The translations under genes and the position numbers were made by a program. A stretch of DNA of 64,000 nt, taken from contig NZ_CP151843.1 in assembly GCF_038452265.1 (NCBI RefSeq), positions 806,001 to 870,000 on the forward strand. The letters are read 5' to 3'. The notes under the pieces were generated by a model. The model did no database searches and was not told where the DNA came from. It saw only the letters and a list, made by a program, of their open reading frames with translations. Below are positions 1 to 9,524 of the stretch, in pieces. Each line of letters begins with the position of its first letter. The first letter of the stretch is position 1. The stretch comes from Vibrio diazotrophicus. Its GTDB lineage: Bacteria; Pseudomonadota; Gammaproteobacteria; Enterobacterales; Vibrionaceae.

Positions 1-2898
1 TGGCCAAGTGGACTTTTCGTCAGCGTAACTCCCGCTACTTATGTGACCATCCGTAGTTGCTTCTATAGTCCAGCCAGGTTCGAATACACCTAATCCATTA
101 ATATCATCCGAAACATCTACATCATTGGCATAGCCAGAACCTTTGTTAAATACAAAAATGTCGAAAGAAACTTCACTCCCCAGTTGAAAAATATCGTTGG
201 GAGTTAATTTCAGAACTTGCACATCAGGAGCTTCGGGTTGAACTGTTGCACCACCACTAAGCGTTTGTCCGTTGTCTGGTGAATATACCGTGGCAGTATT
301 GGTGAAACCGCCCCATACGATTTTGTTACTTGATGAGCGATCAATTTGTCCCACAATGGTGTATATAACTCGAACGTTAGGTGGGATTTGTGCTGTCGTA
401 TCAAGGTCGGTATTGTCAGAAAATGTTCCGACATCAGTGGCATTCAACAGTTGCTGCTGGTCATCAGAGGTTAACCCCGAATTATCCATAACCTGCTTAT
501 CAGCGCTAATGGTCCAGGAACTGAACACTGGCATTGGTGTATTGTCGGGTTCCAACATATCAGCTTCAATCGAACTGATAGGGTCTTTTATCTCCACATC
601 AGTAGCAAAGCCGTTGGTGTTATCATTTTCAACAACTATCTGATAAGTAACGACATTGCTTTGCTTGGAGTAAAAACTGTAAAGGGAGTGAAAAGAAGAT
701 TCATCATCAACTTTGACTGACTTGTTCATTGCCAACGAGAACTCTTTAGGAACCGAGCCCCTATCAGCTATCGCTTTGCCATCTACAGTGACTATGTTGC
801 TGATCTTACTGTTTGCGGTCGGTGCAACATGAACTTTTACAGTGTAAGTAACAACGGTATGAGGGGGAATCGTAGCTTTAACATCTAATATGTCTGGTGA
901 AGTGATCGTCCCATCCACGCCACTAATATCTTTTCCATAGTCGGCGGTAATTTCCCAAGAAGAGAAAGCGGGAATAGAGTTGCCATAAACGTCCGTCACC
1001 ATAATAGAAGCCAGATCGTCAACGACGGGAACCATATTCGCAATAGCATCACTGGTGTTGGCAACCTTGATGGTATACGTCATCTCCTGACCAGCAGAGT
1101 ATTTTGATGTATCGACATCTTTGGTCACTGATAAAGCGTTGGCAGGCATCTCAATACCAGTGCCACTTTCTACCACATCATCAGCACAACTCGCATCATC
1201 AAGAATAAGGCCAATACTGCTATCCGTTGTTGTTGCGGTAAGTTTATATTCCACTTTTTTACCCGGAGCGATGTCCGGAGAAATCGTTAAATCACCAGTT
1301 TTAGTCGCACCATAATCAAACTTACCTGCATCTGTACCTTCACTGTCTGAGCCACTAACAACTTCCAGCTTCCAAGACTGAAAAGCAGCCCCCCCACCGT
1401 ACCCAGCAGCTTGCTCAGTCTGAATACAAGACAACTTATCGACAATGATAAGGTTATTAGCAAAATACTTATCTGATGAGTTCTCAACGCTAATGTTATA
1501 TTCAACACTTTGACCCGGGCTGTATTGAGACTGAGACGTTATCTTGCTTATATGAATTTCAGGGTCACCGACTTGTAATACTCGCTCCGTTGCAATCGGT
1601 GTCGAAATCGTATTCGCCGCTGACGCCAATGAACCTTCATCATTGATGACTCTCGCAGTTAAGTTTTTGATGTCACCAATAGCGACTGGAGAGATGGCTG
1701 TAGTAATCAGATAATCAATCGTTTCACCCGGATAAACAGAGACAACGTCATCAAGAGAATCATCCGTCACCGTACTGCTACCCAATTTGGAAACAGAGTT
1801 GCCTCCAATACTGTCTATAGCAATCGACCACGTTTTATAAGGGTGCCCACTGACATCGGTATGGTCGAAGGTGACGGTGGAATCAACTAAGTTATTCCCT
1901 AAGGTCGTCAAAATATCTTTGATATTATGCTGAACCCTAAAATTATGGACGATACCTTTCCCAGTATTTTCTACCGCCAGATGAAGTTGCATTTCACCAT
2001 TGACTAAATAAGGAGAACTGTTAACAAACTCATGTCTGATGATCTCTAACGTGCCAGCCATCGGAGGCGTAGTTAACTCATCACTTGCAACGATTCCATC
2101 TTTCGTTTGTGAAGTAGCAGATACAACAATATCTCCGGCGAGCCGATCCGCTAGAGTGGCTTGCATTGTATACGTGAGCTTGCCACCCACAGCAATGCTT
2201 GCGCCTGTGACCTTTAAATCCCCAAGAAGTTCAAAGGTGCCGACATCACTTTCAGTACCTTCTTTTACCGCACTGTTGGCGATCTGAGTGAAAGGCGCGG
2301 TATTTGTTCCATCAATATTTTCAACCAATAACGTGCTAAATATCTGCTCGATATCGAGGTTTTGAACTCGGTAAGCACCTGTGTTTTCTGCCACTAATGT
2401 GTATGTCAGAAGACCAGTTACTGGATACTCACTCGTATCTGAAGAGAGTGTTAAAGAGTACTTATAAGGGGCTGGAGTAACGGTAACTAACTCCGAAGTC
2501 ACAGCATCTGGGCTAGAACTAGCAAGAGCTGAAGCCTGAATGGTAATGTCTGCGGTTGTGTCATTTGCAACCAAAGCTTGAACTACATATTTAATGTGTC
2601 CACCGGCACGGATTCTTGCGCCAGTGACTTGCAGATTTCCGCTTGAGCTAAAATCTCCGCTCTCAGATAAAAAACTGGATGAGGCACTTATCTGTGTTGT
2701 GGAATAGGCAGAGAAATCTGCAGAAACCGATGAGATATCAATAACACTATCGGTCAAGTTAGATACCGTCACGGCATAAGTAACAAAACCATTATTTTCA
2801 TAAACCGATTTATCAGCCTCTAATTGCACCGATATATCCGCAGCAATAACTTTAAAAGAAAATAATGTTAAGAATAATAAAGTGAAATAATATCTCAT
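1..2898 (-). CDS. Large secreted DUF11-like repeat protein, N-terminal part (3' end outside window)
   Basis: The minus strand is open for 966 codons from an ATG at 2898 to the left edge, with no stop. The first 20 residues look like a signal peptide (Met-Arg, a hydrophobic run, then a small-residue site before Ala-Asp-Ile-Ser). After that the protein is a string of beta-rich modules. Each has a Thr/Val-x-Tyr-x-(Ile/Val)-x-Val-x-Asn core; the core Asn falls near residues 47, 172, 311, 473, 614, 758 and 918, so at least seven modules of about 125-160 residues are visible. Between the cores lie Trp-x-Ile strands and (Ile)-x-x-Gly-x-x-(Ile/Val)-x-Tyr segments. This resembles the DUF11 / conserved-repeat family of surface and secreted proteins. 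Two in-frame ATGs lie further upstream (2982 and 3021) and would give a longer basic N-terminus. I chose 2898 because it places the hydrophobic signal at the very start, but its ribosome site is weak. The ligand and C-terminal anchor cannot be seen. Confidence 0.75.
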   Translation of the reverse strand, partial: MRYYFTLLFLTLFSFKVIAADISVQLEADKSVYENNGFVTYAVTVSNLTDSVIDISSVSADFSAYSTTQISASSSFLSESGDFSSSGNLQVTGARIRAGGHIKYVVQALVANDTTADITIQASALASSSPDAVTSELVTVTPAPYKYSLTLSSDTSEYPVTGLLTYTLVAENTGAYRVQNLDIEQIFSTLLVENIDGTNTAPFTQIANSAVKEGTESDVGTFELLGDLKVTGASIAVGGKLTYTMQATLADRLAGDIVVSATSQTKDGIVASDELTTPPMAGTLEIIRHEFVNSSPYLVNGEMQLHLAVENTGKGIVHNFRVQHNIKDILTTLGNNLVDSTVTFDHTDVSGHPYKTWSIAIDSIGGNSVSKLGSSTVTDDSLDDVVSVYPGETIDYLITTAISPVAIGDIKNLTARVINDEGSLASAANTISTPIATERVLQVGDPEIHISKITSQSQYSPGQSVEYNISVENSSDKYFANNLIIVDKLSCIQTEQAAGYGGGAAFQSWKLEVVSGSDSEGTDAGKFDYGATKTGDLTISPDIAPGKKVEYKLTATTTDSSIGLILDDASCADDVVESGTGIEMPANALSVTKDVDTSKYSAGQEMTYTIKVANTSDAIANMVPVVDDLASIMVTDVYGNSIPAFSSWEITADYGKDISGVDGTITSPDILDVKATIPPHTVVTYTVKVHVAPTANSKISNIVTVDGKAIADRGSVPKEFSLAMNKSVKVDDESSFHSLYSFYSKQSNVVTYQIVVENDNTNGFATDVEIKDPISSIEADMLEPDNTPMPVFSSWTISADKQVMDNSGLTSDDQQQLLNATDVGTFSDNTDLDTTAQIPPNVRVIYTIVGQIDRSSSNKIVWGGFTNTATVYSPDNGQTLSGGATVQPEAPDVQVLKLTPNDIFQLGSEVSFDIFVFNKGSGYANDVDVSDDINGLGVFEPGWTIEATTDGHISSGSYADEKSTWP

Positions 2899-3452
2899 CC
2901 GGATATTTAAACTCTGGTTAATGAAGAATTTCTGATGGTGGGAGAATTTATCATTAACCAGATCTTCAATTCGTATGAACATGCCAATACGAATAAAATT
3001 AAGACTATTCCTACGAGTCATTTCACAACTACCTACAGGCGTTGTTTTCTAAACCAGCGAAAAATCGCGTTCAAGCGATGAACAGCTCTGCTTTGTTTAG
3101 CCTATAGCTCAATCTCAAGTCTAAAACTTGCTACAAAACAAGGAATTGAAAACAGTGTAACAAGTCGTTAATTATCCGAAGTTCACATTCATTTGAATTG
3201 CTTCTCAAATTTAGTTAGGAAACAAATCATCAATAGGCGTAAAAAGCTGCAGTAGTGCGCGACGATTTTAGTGCGAAAATAGGTTTTCCTATTTTACGAA
3301 ATGTGAACTAAATAGACGGGAAATAATGCAGGATGATGGGTATTTGTACCTGTAAGAATTTAAAAAGCTTTCTTACAGGTAAAAGTGAAATTATTAAGCA
3401 AAAGTGTCGAGAATATTTAGGCTTCTCTGGATATAAAACATGAAAGGATTAT
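2899..3452. other. Intergenic region with two hairpins
   Basis: No convincing gene apart from the possible upstream starts of the repeat protein. It is AT-rich and contains two inverted repeats: a short one at 3276-3295 (AAAATAGG, TTTT loop, CCTATTTT) and a longer one at 3347-3381. The promoter of the DUF11-like gene should lie here, but no clear -35/-10 pair stands out. Confidence 0.5.
3347..3381. repeat. Perfect 12-bp inverted repeat
   Basis: TACCTGTAAGAA at 3347-3358 pairs perfectly with TTCTTACAGGTA at 3370-3381 around an 11-nt loop. It lies about 70 nt past the cobA stop on the minus strand, but no T-tract follows on either side. It may be a transcript-end stem or an operator for the downstream repeat-protein gene. 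Confidence 0.6.
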
Positions 3453-4223
3453 TTATTTGTTAAACCAATCCAATTTATTGTGCAGCTCAGTAACACTACC
3501 CACCACAATCAGTGCAGGGCTTTGAGCTTGATCTGCTAACTGTGATAATTGATTAAGTTTGCCCTGAAATACACGTTGTTCAGGTCGTGTACCATTTTCA
3601 ATAATTGCGCACGAGATCTGAGGGTCTAAACCATGGCTAATTAGGTTATCCATGATGTGACCACTTTGCTTCAAGCCCATGTAGAACACGAGTGTGTTAT
3701 TTGATTGCGCCAGAGATTGCCACTCAATTTCACGTCCATCTTTTTGCACATGACCAGTAATAAACTGAACACTTTGCGCATGGTCTCTGTGAGTGAGCGG
3801 AATGCCTGCATAAGCCGTTGCGCCAGCCGCTGCGGTAATGCCCGGAACCACCTCATAAGCAATGCCATACTCGGCAAGCTCTTCTAACTCTTCACCACCA
3901 CGACCAAAGATAAACGAGTCACCGCCTTTTAAACGTACAACACGCTTACCTTCTTGCGCTTTCTGCACCAGAATTTGATTGATTTGATCTTGAGGGACAC
4001 AGTGATAGTCGAGCTTTTTTCCGACGTAGATTAGCTCAGCGCTTTCATCCGCTAACGCTAGAATTTGCTCTGATACCAAACGGTCATACACGACGACTTC
4101 CGCCTGTTGTATGACTCGGTACCCTTTCATAGTCAACAAATCAGGGTCACCCGGGCCTGCACCAACAAGAGAGACAAAGCCCGTTTTTAAATCAAGATTG
4201 TTTACAGTGATATCAGTGTTCAT
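3453..4223 (-). CDS. cobA: Uroporphyrinogen-III C-methyltransferase (SUMT)
   Basis: This SAM-dependent enzyme methylates uroporphyrinogen III at C-2 and C-7 to give precorrin-2, the precursor of sirohaem. The 256-residue length matches stand-alone CobA proteins. Visible family motifs are the N-terminal Gly-Ala-Gly-Pro-Gly-Asp loop near residue 22, the Leu-Lys-Gly-Gly-Asp-Ser-Phe-x-Phe-Gly-Arg-Gly-Gly block near residue 100, and the Val-Pro-Gly-Ile-Thr-Ala block. There is no CysG dehydrogenase/ferrochelatase domain. It is the last gene of nirB-nirD-nirC-cobA on the minus strand, which makes sense because NirB carries sirohaem. A hairpin lies in the 129-nt gap after nirC, so expression may be partly independent. 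Confidence 0.93.
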   Translation of the reverse strand: MNTDITVNNLDLKTGFVSLVGAGPGDPDLLTMKGYRVIQQAEVVVYDRLVSEQILALADESAELIYVGKKLDYHCVPQDQINQILVQKAQEGKRVVRLKGGDSFIFGRGGEELEELAEYGIAYEVVPGITAAAGATAYAGIPLTHRDHAQSVQFITGHVQKDGREIEWQSLAQSNNTLVFYMGLKQSGHIMDNLISHGLDPQISCAIIENGTRPEQRVFQGKLNQLSQLADQAQSPALIVVGSVTELHNKLDWFNK

Positions 4224-4318
4224 AGCAACGCCTGCAATTTAAAATTTGGATATAAAAAGGAGTTCTCATGGGGCATTAAGTCACTGCTTTTTATAGCCAA
4301 AAACATCTGTATTAAAAC

Positions 4319-4344
4319 GGCTCCATCACTTTAATGACGGAGCC
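4319..4344 (-). terminator. Hairpin between nirC and cobA
   Basis: GGCTCC (4319-4324) pairs with GGAGCC (4339-4344), extended by TCA/TGA inside. Read on the minus strand it follows the nirC stop and is followed by GTTTTAA, a short T-run. It could be a partial terminator that lowers cobA expression. Confidence 0.5.
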
Positions 4345-4352
4345 CATAAACC

Positions 4353-5198
4353 TTATTTGCTTAGTGCTACTTCTGCATTTACTTCAGTTTCTGCACTTAA
4401 CGCTGGCGCTGTTTTCGCGTGAGTTAGGTATAGAGGAATACAAGTAAATACTAGACCACCAACGATGTTGCCAAGAATGGTTGGGATTAGGTTGAAGTTC
4501 AACCAAGTTGCAACGCCGAAATCCGCACCTAGCATCATACCTAGTGGGAATAGGAACATGTTTACTACTGCGTGTTCAAATACCAATGCGAAGAAGATGA
4601 AGATTGGTAACCACATTGCTGCGATTTTGCCTGCAACAGAACGAGCGGTCATATTGCCGATGACACCTAGACACACCATTAGGTTACATAGAATGCCGCG
4701 AACGAAACAGGTAATCCAACCGTCAGCACCTAGGTTTTCGAAACCCACAGTACGTGCTGTTGCAACAGCAATGAATTTTTGACCAACGGCATTTGGTTCT
4801 ACACTAAAGTTCATAGTTAAAGAGAGAGCGATCAAACCAGCCACAATCAATGAGCCAACAAGGTTACCGAAACCGACAAGCCCCCAACAACGAAGTACAC
4901 GACCCCAAGTGATACCCGGACGGTTTTCAAATTTAGCCAGTGGTGCAATACCAAACACACCGGTGACTAGGTCATAACCCATTAAGCTCAGAATACAGAA
5001 GCCTACAGGGAACACGAGTGCGCCGACAACGCCCATGCCTGTTTGAACTATAGTCGTAATCGCCACTACTACGGCTAACGACAAAATCACACCAGCCATC
5101 ATACCGCGCAATACTAGATCACGAGTGCTGGTTTTTACTTTTGCCTCACCAATGTCGATCATGGTTTGGACAAACTCTACAGGTTTTAATGCAGACAT
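4353..5198 (-). CDS. nirC: Formate/nitrite transporter family protein, probably nitrite channel NirC
   Basis: A member of the FNT family of pentameric inner-membrane anion channels, 281 residues. Several strongly hydrophobic segments are visible, with the family's conserved pore histidine in the segment Val-Phe-Glu-His-Ala-Val-Val-Asn. FocA (formate) and NirC (nitrite) look alike at this level. The nitrite assignment rests on its place directly after nirB and nirD and before cobA. It starts 134 nt after nirD; the gap contains a GC-rich hairpin. A yhdA/AqpZ-type or formate-specific function cannot be excluded. Confidence 0.88.
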   Translation of the reverse strand: MSALKPVEFVQTMIDIGEAKVKTSTRDLVLRGMMAGVILSLAVVVAITTIVQTGMGVVGALVFPVGFCILSLMGYDLVTGVFGIAPLAKFENRPGITWGRVLRCWGLVGFGNLVGSLIVAGLIALSLTMNFSVEPNAVGQKFIAVATARTVGFENLGADGWITCFVRGILCNLMVCLGVIGNMTARSVAGKIAAMWLPIFIFFALVFEHAVVNMFLFPLGMMLGADFGVATWLNFNLIPTILGNIVGGLVFTCIPLYLTHAKTAPALSAETEVNAEVALSK

Positions 5199-5302
5199 GT
5201 GGATCTCCTAAAATTTAAAATATAAAAATGTGTAAAACGGAAGATTAAATAGAGAAAGGCTTTCAAACGGATTCGCGACTAAAGCCTTTGCCTATTGAAT
5301 CT

Positions 5303-5323
5303 GCCCCTCCCGTTGAGAGGGGC
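5303..5323 (-). repeat. GC-rich hairpin between nirD and nirC
   Basis: GCCCCTC (5303-5309) and GAGGGGC (5317-5323) form a perfect 7-bp stem around a 7-nt loop, just past the nirD stop on the minus strand. There is no T-run after it, so it is more likely an mRNA-stabilising or attenuating stem inside the operon than a full terminator. Confidence 0.55.
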
Positions 5324-5332
5324 ATCAATCAG

Positions 5333-5656
5333 TTAGGCTGCGATTTCAACTTCGCCTTTGGTGACTCGCGCGTGGTAAGACTTCACGCTAAAACGTTCAT
5401 CTTCCATGCACATACCTGTCGCCAAGTTGAAGCGCTGCTTTTTCAGTGGGCTTGCTACCCAAAGCTCGCCTTTATGTTCGCAAATCAAACCGCGAGACAG
5501 CACGTTCGATTGGTAAAACGGGTCGGTATTGCTGATAGCAAACACTTCTTCCGCATCAGTAGGACGAAACACCGCAACTTGCTCACCGTTCACCAGCGCA
5601 CAAACGCCAGTACCTGGAATGATGTCGCTGATTTGGCAAATCTTTTCAAATGACAT
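5333..5656 (-). CDS. nirD: Nitrite reductase small subunit NirD
   Basis: The small subunit of NADH-dependent nitrite reductase, a Rieske-like beta-sandwich that lacks the full iron-sulfur ligand set. The 107-residue length is typical. A Cys-Glu-His segment and the downstream Leu-Ala-Thr-Gly-Met-Cys segment sit where a true Rieske protein would have paired Cys-His motifs, and those pairs are incomplete. It begins 13 nt after nirB and acts in the cytoplasm with NirB to reduce nitrite to ammonium. Confidence 0.92.
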   Translation of the reverse strand: MSFEKICQISDIIPGTGVCALVNGEQVAVFRPTDAEEVFAISNTDPFYQSNVLSRGLICEHKGELWVASPLKKQRFNLATGMCMEDERFSVKSYHARVTKGEVEIAA

Positions 5657-5669
5657 ATCTAACCTTCCC

Positions 5670-8234
5670 TTATGCTTCTGTCGCAGCTACGTGCAAAATG
5701 TCGCCTTTCGCTTCAGGATGTTTTTCCGTGAAAGTTGCTGGGCGGTGTTGTGCTCGCTCAGATACAAACACGACGTTTTCATCACGTTTGTCTGAGTTAA
5801 TGAAATGAGCAAAACGACTCAGTTGTGATTCGTCGTTGATGGTCGCAGTCCATTCACACTCATACTCATCCACTAACTTCGCTAAGTCAGCTTCAAGTTG
5901 AGCATTGATGCCTAGCTTGTCTTCAACAATCACTTTACGTAGGTAGTCCACACCGCCTTCCATGTTATCCAACCAAACCGATGTGCGTTGCAGTGGCGCA
6001 GCAGTACGGATGTAGAACATCATGAAACGGTCGATGTATTTAAGCAGTGTTTCTTTATCTAAATCGCTTGCTAGAAGGTCCGCATGGCGAGGCTTCATAC
6101 CCCCGTTACCACACACGTACATGTTCCAGCCAGCGTCTGTTGCGATGATGCCTAAGTCTTTACCTTGAGCTTCTGCACATTCACGCGTACAGCCAGATAC
6201 GCCAAACTTCATCTTGTGAGGAGTACGAATGCCTTTGTAACGGTTTTCAATCAATGAACCTAAACCAACAGAATCCTGAACACCGTAACGACACCAAGTA
6301 GAGCCTACACAAGTCTTCGCCATGCGCAGTGCTTTGGCGTACGCTTGACCGGTTTCAAAACCAGCGTTAATCAGCTTGCGCCAGATTTCAGGTAGGTCAT
6401 CTTTTTGCGCACCAAACAGACCAATACGTTGCGCACCGGTCACTTTGGTGTATAGCTTATATTCTTCAGCGACCGCAGCCAGAGCGCCTAACGCTTGAGG
6501 TGTTACTTCACCGCCCGCCATACGCGGAATAACGGAGTAAGTACCGTCTTTCTGGATATTGCCTAGGAAGTTGTCATTGGTGTCATGCAGTTTCACTAAC
6601 TGAGGTTTCAGAATATGTTCGCCCCAGCAAGACGCCAAAATAGAGCCTGCCAGCGGTTTACACACTTCACAGCCGTAGCCTTTGCCGTATTTTGCTAATA
6701 GCTCATCGAAGGTTTTAATTTCTTCAATACGAATCAAATGGAACAGCTCTTGGCGAGAGTATGCAAAGTGCTCACACACATCACTCTTCACTTCGATACC
6801 AGACTTAGCAAGTTCCGCATTCAGAACCGATGTCACTAATGGAACACAACCACCACAGCCTGTACCCGCTCCTGTTACCGCTTTGATATCTGCAAGCGTA
6901 TGATGACCATCAGCAACCGCTTGTGCGATCTTGCCTTTAGTCACATCAAAACATGAACAGATCACTGCGCTTTCAGGCAGAGCATCGGCACCAAGAGCCG
7001 GTTTTTCTGCGCCGGCATGCGCAGGCAGAATCAGTGCGTCTGGATGTTCAGGCAAATCAATTTCATTGAGCATTAACTGAAGAAGATCACCGTAGTCAGA
7101 GGTATCTCCCACAAGCACTGCGCCAAGCAGTTTCTTGTTGTCACTCGATACAATCAGACGTTTGTAAACTTCTTGCTCTTCGTTTTGGTAAACGTAGCTC
7201 TTACAACCTTCAGTGCGACCATTTGCATCACCGATAGAGCCCACTTTCACGCCAAGCAATTTCAGTTTTGCAGACATGTCTGCACCTTCGAATTTGCTTT
7301 CCGTTTTACCAAGCAGGTGATCAACCGCCACAGTTGCCATCTTGTAACCCGGAGCCACAAGACCAAAGAACATTTCATTCCAAGAAGCACATTCACCAAT
7401 CGCGTAAATGTTCTCATCTGAAGTTTGACAGTGGTCGTTAATCGCTACACCACCACGTGGGGCGATTTCAAGATTCATTTGACGAGCAAGTTTGTCCTGT
7501 GGGCGAATCCCCGCAGAGAACACAATGAAGTCGGTTTCTAGCTCTGTACCGTCAGCAAAACGCATCACGTTGCGAGCAGTTGTCCCTTCTGGAACAATCT
7601 CAAGGGTGTTTTTGCTGGTGTGAACATTCACGCCCATGCGTTCGATTTTCTGACGTAGCTGATTACCACCAGCCAAATCTAATTGTTCTGCCATCAATTT
7701 AGGTGCGAACTCTACTACGTGAGTTTGAACACCCAACGCCTTTAGAGCGCCCGCAGCTTCAAGACCTAGCAAGCCGCCACCGATAACAACACCTGACTTA
7801 CTTTTCTTCGCGCAAGCTTCGATTGCTTTTAAATCTTCAATTGTGCGGTAAACAAAGCAGTCTTTGCTTTCATGACCTTTAATAGGAGGAACAAATGGGA
7901 ATGAGCCAGTAGCAAGGATCAGCTTGTCGTATTGAATTTCACGACCTGTGCTTGAATAGACAATGCGGTTTTCACGGTTAACGTTAATCGCACGTTCGCC
8001 AAGAAGGATGTTGATGCCGTGCTTTTCATAAAAACCTTCTTTAACTAAAGAAAGCTCATCCGCAGTGTGATGAGAAAAGTACGAGGACAAATGCACACGG
8101 TCGTATGCGGCGCGAGGTTCTTCACAGAAAACCGTGATATCCATCTGAGAGACATCGGTTTTCTCGACTAAATCTTCGATGTAACGGTGACCTACCATCC
8201 CGTTACCGATAACGACTAGCTTCAACTTGCTCAT
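5670..8234 (-). CDS. nirB: Nitrite reductase [NAD(P)H] large subunit NirB
   Basis: The cytoplasmic sirohaem nitrite reductase, making ammonium from nitrite with NADH. At 854 residues it has the full NirB architecture. The N-terminal pyridine-nucleotide-disulfide oxidoreductase domain has Gly-Asn-Gly-Met-Val-Gly near residue 10 and a second nucleotide loop Gly-Gly-Gly-Leu-Leu-Gly near 150. A BFD-like [2Fe-2S] region follows (Cys-Ser-Cys then Cys-Gly-Gly-Cys near 430-465). The C-terminal sirohaem/[4Fe-4S] domain carries Cys-x5-Cys near 640 and Cys-x3-Cys (Gly-Cys-Thr-Arg-Glu-Cys) about 40 residues later. It is the first gene of the nirBDC-cobA operon. The upstream region has an FNR-like site, as expected for oxygen and nitrite control. 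Confidence 0.96.
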   Translation of the reverse strand: MSKLKLVVIGNGMVGHRYIEDLVEKTDVSQMDITVFCEEPRAAYDRVHLSSYFSHHTADELSLVKEGFYEKHGINILLGERAINVNRENRIVYSSTGREIQYDKLILATGSFPFVPPIKGHESKDCFVYRTIEDLKAIEACAKKSKSGVVIGGGLLGLEAAGALKALGVQTHVVEFAPKLMAEQLDLAGGNQLRQKIERMGVNVHTSKNTLEIVPEGTTARNVMRFADGTELETDFIVFSAGIRPQDKLARQMNLEIAPRGGVAINDHCQTSDENIYAIGECASWNEMFFGLVAPGYKMATVAVDHLLGKTESKFEGADMSAKLKLLGVKVGSIGDANGRTEGCKSYVYQNEEQEVYKRLIVSSDNKKLLGAVLVGDTSDYGDLLQLMLNEIDLPEHPDALILPAHAGAEKPALGADALPESAVICSCFDVTKGKIAQAVADGHHTLADIKAVTGAGTGCGGCVPLVTSVLNAELAKSGIEVKSDVCEHFAYSRQELFHLIRIEEIKTFDELLAKYGKGYGCEVCKPLAGSILASCWGEHILKPQLVKLHDTNDNFLGNIQKDGTYSVIPRMAGGEVTPQALGALAAVAEEYKLYTKVTGAQRIGLFGAQKDDLPEIWRKLINAGFETGQAYAKALRMAKTCVGSTWCRYGVQDSVGLGSLIENRYKGIRTPHKMKFGVSGCTRECAEAQGKDLGIIATDAGWNMYVCGNGGMKPRHADLLASDLDKETLLKYIDRFMMFYIRTAAPLQRTSVWLDNMEGGVDYLRKVIVEDKLGINAQLEADLAKLVDEYECEWTATINDESQLSRFAHFINSDKRDENVVFVSERAQHRPATFTEKHPEAKGDILHVAATEA

Positions 8235-8297
8235 TGTAATTCCTAAGGGTTAGGTTCTTAACTAAGCGAAGTTTTATTTTTCTGCGTAAATTAATAC

Positions 8298-8311
8298 ATG
8301 ATGTAGGTCAA
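8298..8311 (-). promoter_or_regulatory. Candidate FNR site upstream of nirB
   Basis: On the minus strand this reads TTGACCTACATCAT, 8 of 10 defined bases of the FNR consensus TTGAT-N4-ATCAA. It lies 64-77 nt upstream of the nirB ATG, which would suit an FNR-activated promoter. At 8326-8340 there is a TACC...GGTA inverted repeat containing TACCACT, a NarL/NarP-type heptamer, on the minus strand. The rest of the 321-nt gap up to the GTPase gene shows nothing further I can name. Confidence 0.55.
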
Positions 8312-8555
8312 TTGAGTTTTTAAACTACCCTAAAGTGGTATGAGATTTATGAATAAATTGAGTGGAATTTATTCATTAGCAATTGTGTTTTACTAAACGA
8401 CTACATCTGTACCCAGTCAGACCTTGAATGGTGAGTTGGATACATCGAACAATCTCGCGTACAATACCGCCAATCAAATTAACCAATACTCTTCTGGTTT
8501 AGTGCACTTGCTAAGTAAGCTCTAAAACAGATGAAGACTAAGGCAATAAATTCAA

Positions 8556-9500
8556 ATGGTTAACAACAATATTCAGTGGTTTCCTGGGCATATGCATAAA
8601 GCGCGCAAGGAGATCGAAGAAGTCATCCCACAAGTTGATGTGATCATCGAGGTGTTGGATGCGCGTATTCCTTTCAGTAGTGAAAACCCGATTATTTCGA
8701 AACTTCGCAAAGAAAAGCCTTGTGTAAAAGTGCTGAACAAGCGCGATCTGGCTGATCCTGAAATGACTCAGCTTTGGATTGAGCACTTAGAGAAAGAGCA
8801 AGGCGTAAAGGCGATTGCGATTACTACTTCTAACCAGAATGAAGTGATGCAAATCATGGAGTTATGCCGCAAGTTAGCGCCAAACCGCGAAGCTTTGGGC
8901 AAGAACGTTCGTACCATGATCATGGGTATTCCAAACGTTGGGAAGTCAACCATTATCAACTGTTTAGCGGGTCGTGCGATTGCTCAGACGGGCAACCAGC
9001 CTGCGGTTACTCGCCGTCAGCAACGTATCAACCTACAAAATGGTATTGTGCTTTCCGATACGCCGGGGATCTTATGGCCGAAAGTGGAAAACCCGCACAG
9101 TGGTTTCCGTTTAGCGGCAACAGGCGCTATCAAAGATACGGCAATGGAATATGAGGAAGTGGCATTCTATACCGTGGAATACCTCGCAGAGCGTTACCCA
9201 GACCTATTGAAAGCACGTTACAACATCGACGAATCACCTGAATCTGACCTTGAGTGGATGGAAGAGATTGGTCGCAAACGTGGGGCGCTGCGTGCGGGTG
9301 GTCGTGTTGATTTACACAAAGCGTCTGAGATTCTACTGCATGAATTGCGTCAAGGTATTCTAGGTCAAATTACCCTTGAGCACCCTGAGATGATTACTCA
9401 GGAACTGATTGAAGTGGAAATCGAAGAAGCGCGTAAAGCGGAAGAAAAAGCGAAAAACAAAGAAGAACGCCGTAAGCGCTACCTGCGTAACAAGCGTTAA
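8556..9500 (+). CDS. ylqF: Circularly permuted ribosome-biogenesis GTPase (YlqF/RbgA family)
   Basis: The order of GTPase motifs is permuted, as in the YlqF/RbgA family: G4 (Asn-Lys-Arg-Asp, residues 61-64) precedes G1 (Gly-x-Pro-Asn-Val-Gly-Lys-Ser near 130) and G3 (Asp-Thr-Pro-Gly near 170). The N-terminal Trp-Phe-Pro-Gly-His-Met motif (residues 8-13) is also characteristic. RbgA relatives act in late large-subunit assembly; the exact role in Vibrio is inferred from the family. The 314-residue length is usual. The C-terminus is highly charged (Glu/Lys/Arg-rich). It is a single-gene unit followed by a hairpin at 9525-9546. Confidence 0.9.
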   Translation: MVNNNIQWFPGHMHKARKEIEEVIPQVDVIIEVLDARIPFSSENPIISKLRKEKPCVKVLNKRDLADPEMTQLWIEHLEKEQGVKAIAITTSNQNEVMQIMELCRKLAPNREALGKNVRTMIMGIPNVGKSTIINCLAGRAIAQTGNQPAVTRRQQRINLQNGIVLSDTPGILWPKVENPHSGFRLAATGAIKDTAMEYEEVAFYTVEYLAERYPDLLKARYNIDESPESDLEWMEEIGRKRGALRAGGRVDLHKASEILLHELRQGILGQITLEHPEMITQELIEVEIEEARKAEEKAKNKEERRKRYLRNKR

Positions 9501-9524
9501 TCTTTTCGTTATAGATATAAAATT

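Noticed and set aside
210..443. Short reading frames inside 1-2898 (for example 210-443 minus and 272-643 plus)
   Set aside because: They lie in other frames of the long repeat-protein gene and have no ribosome site or recognisable motif.
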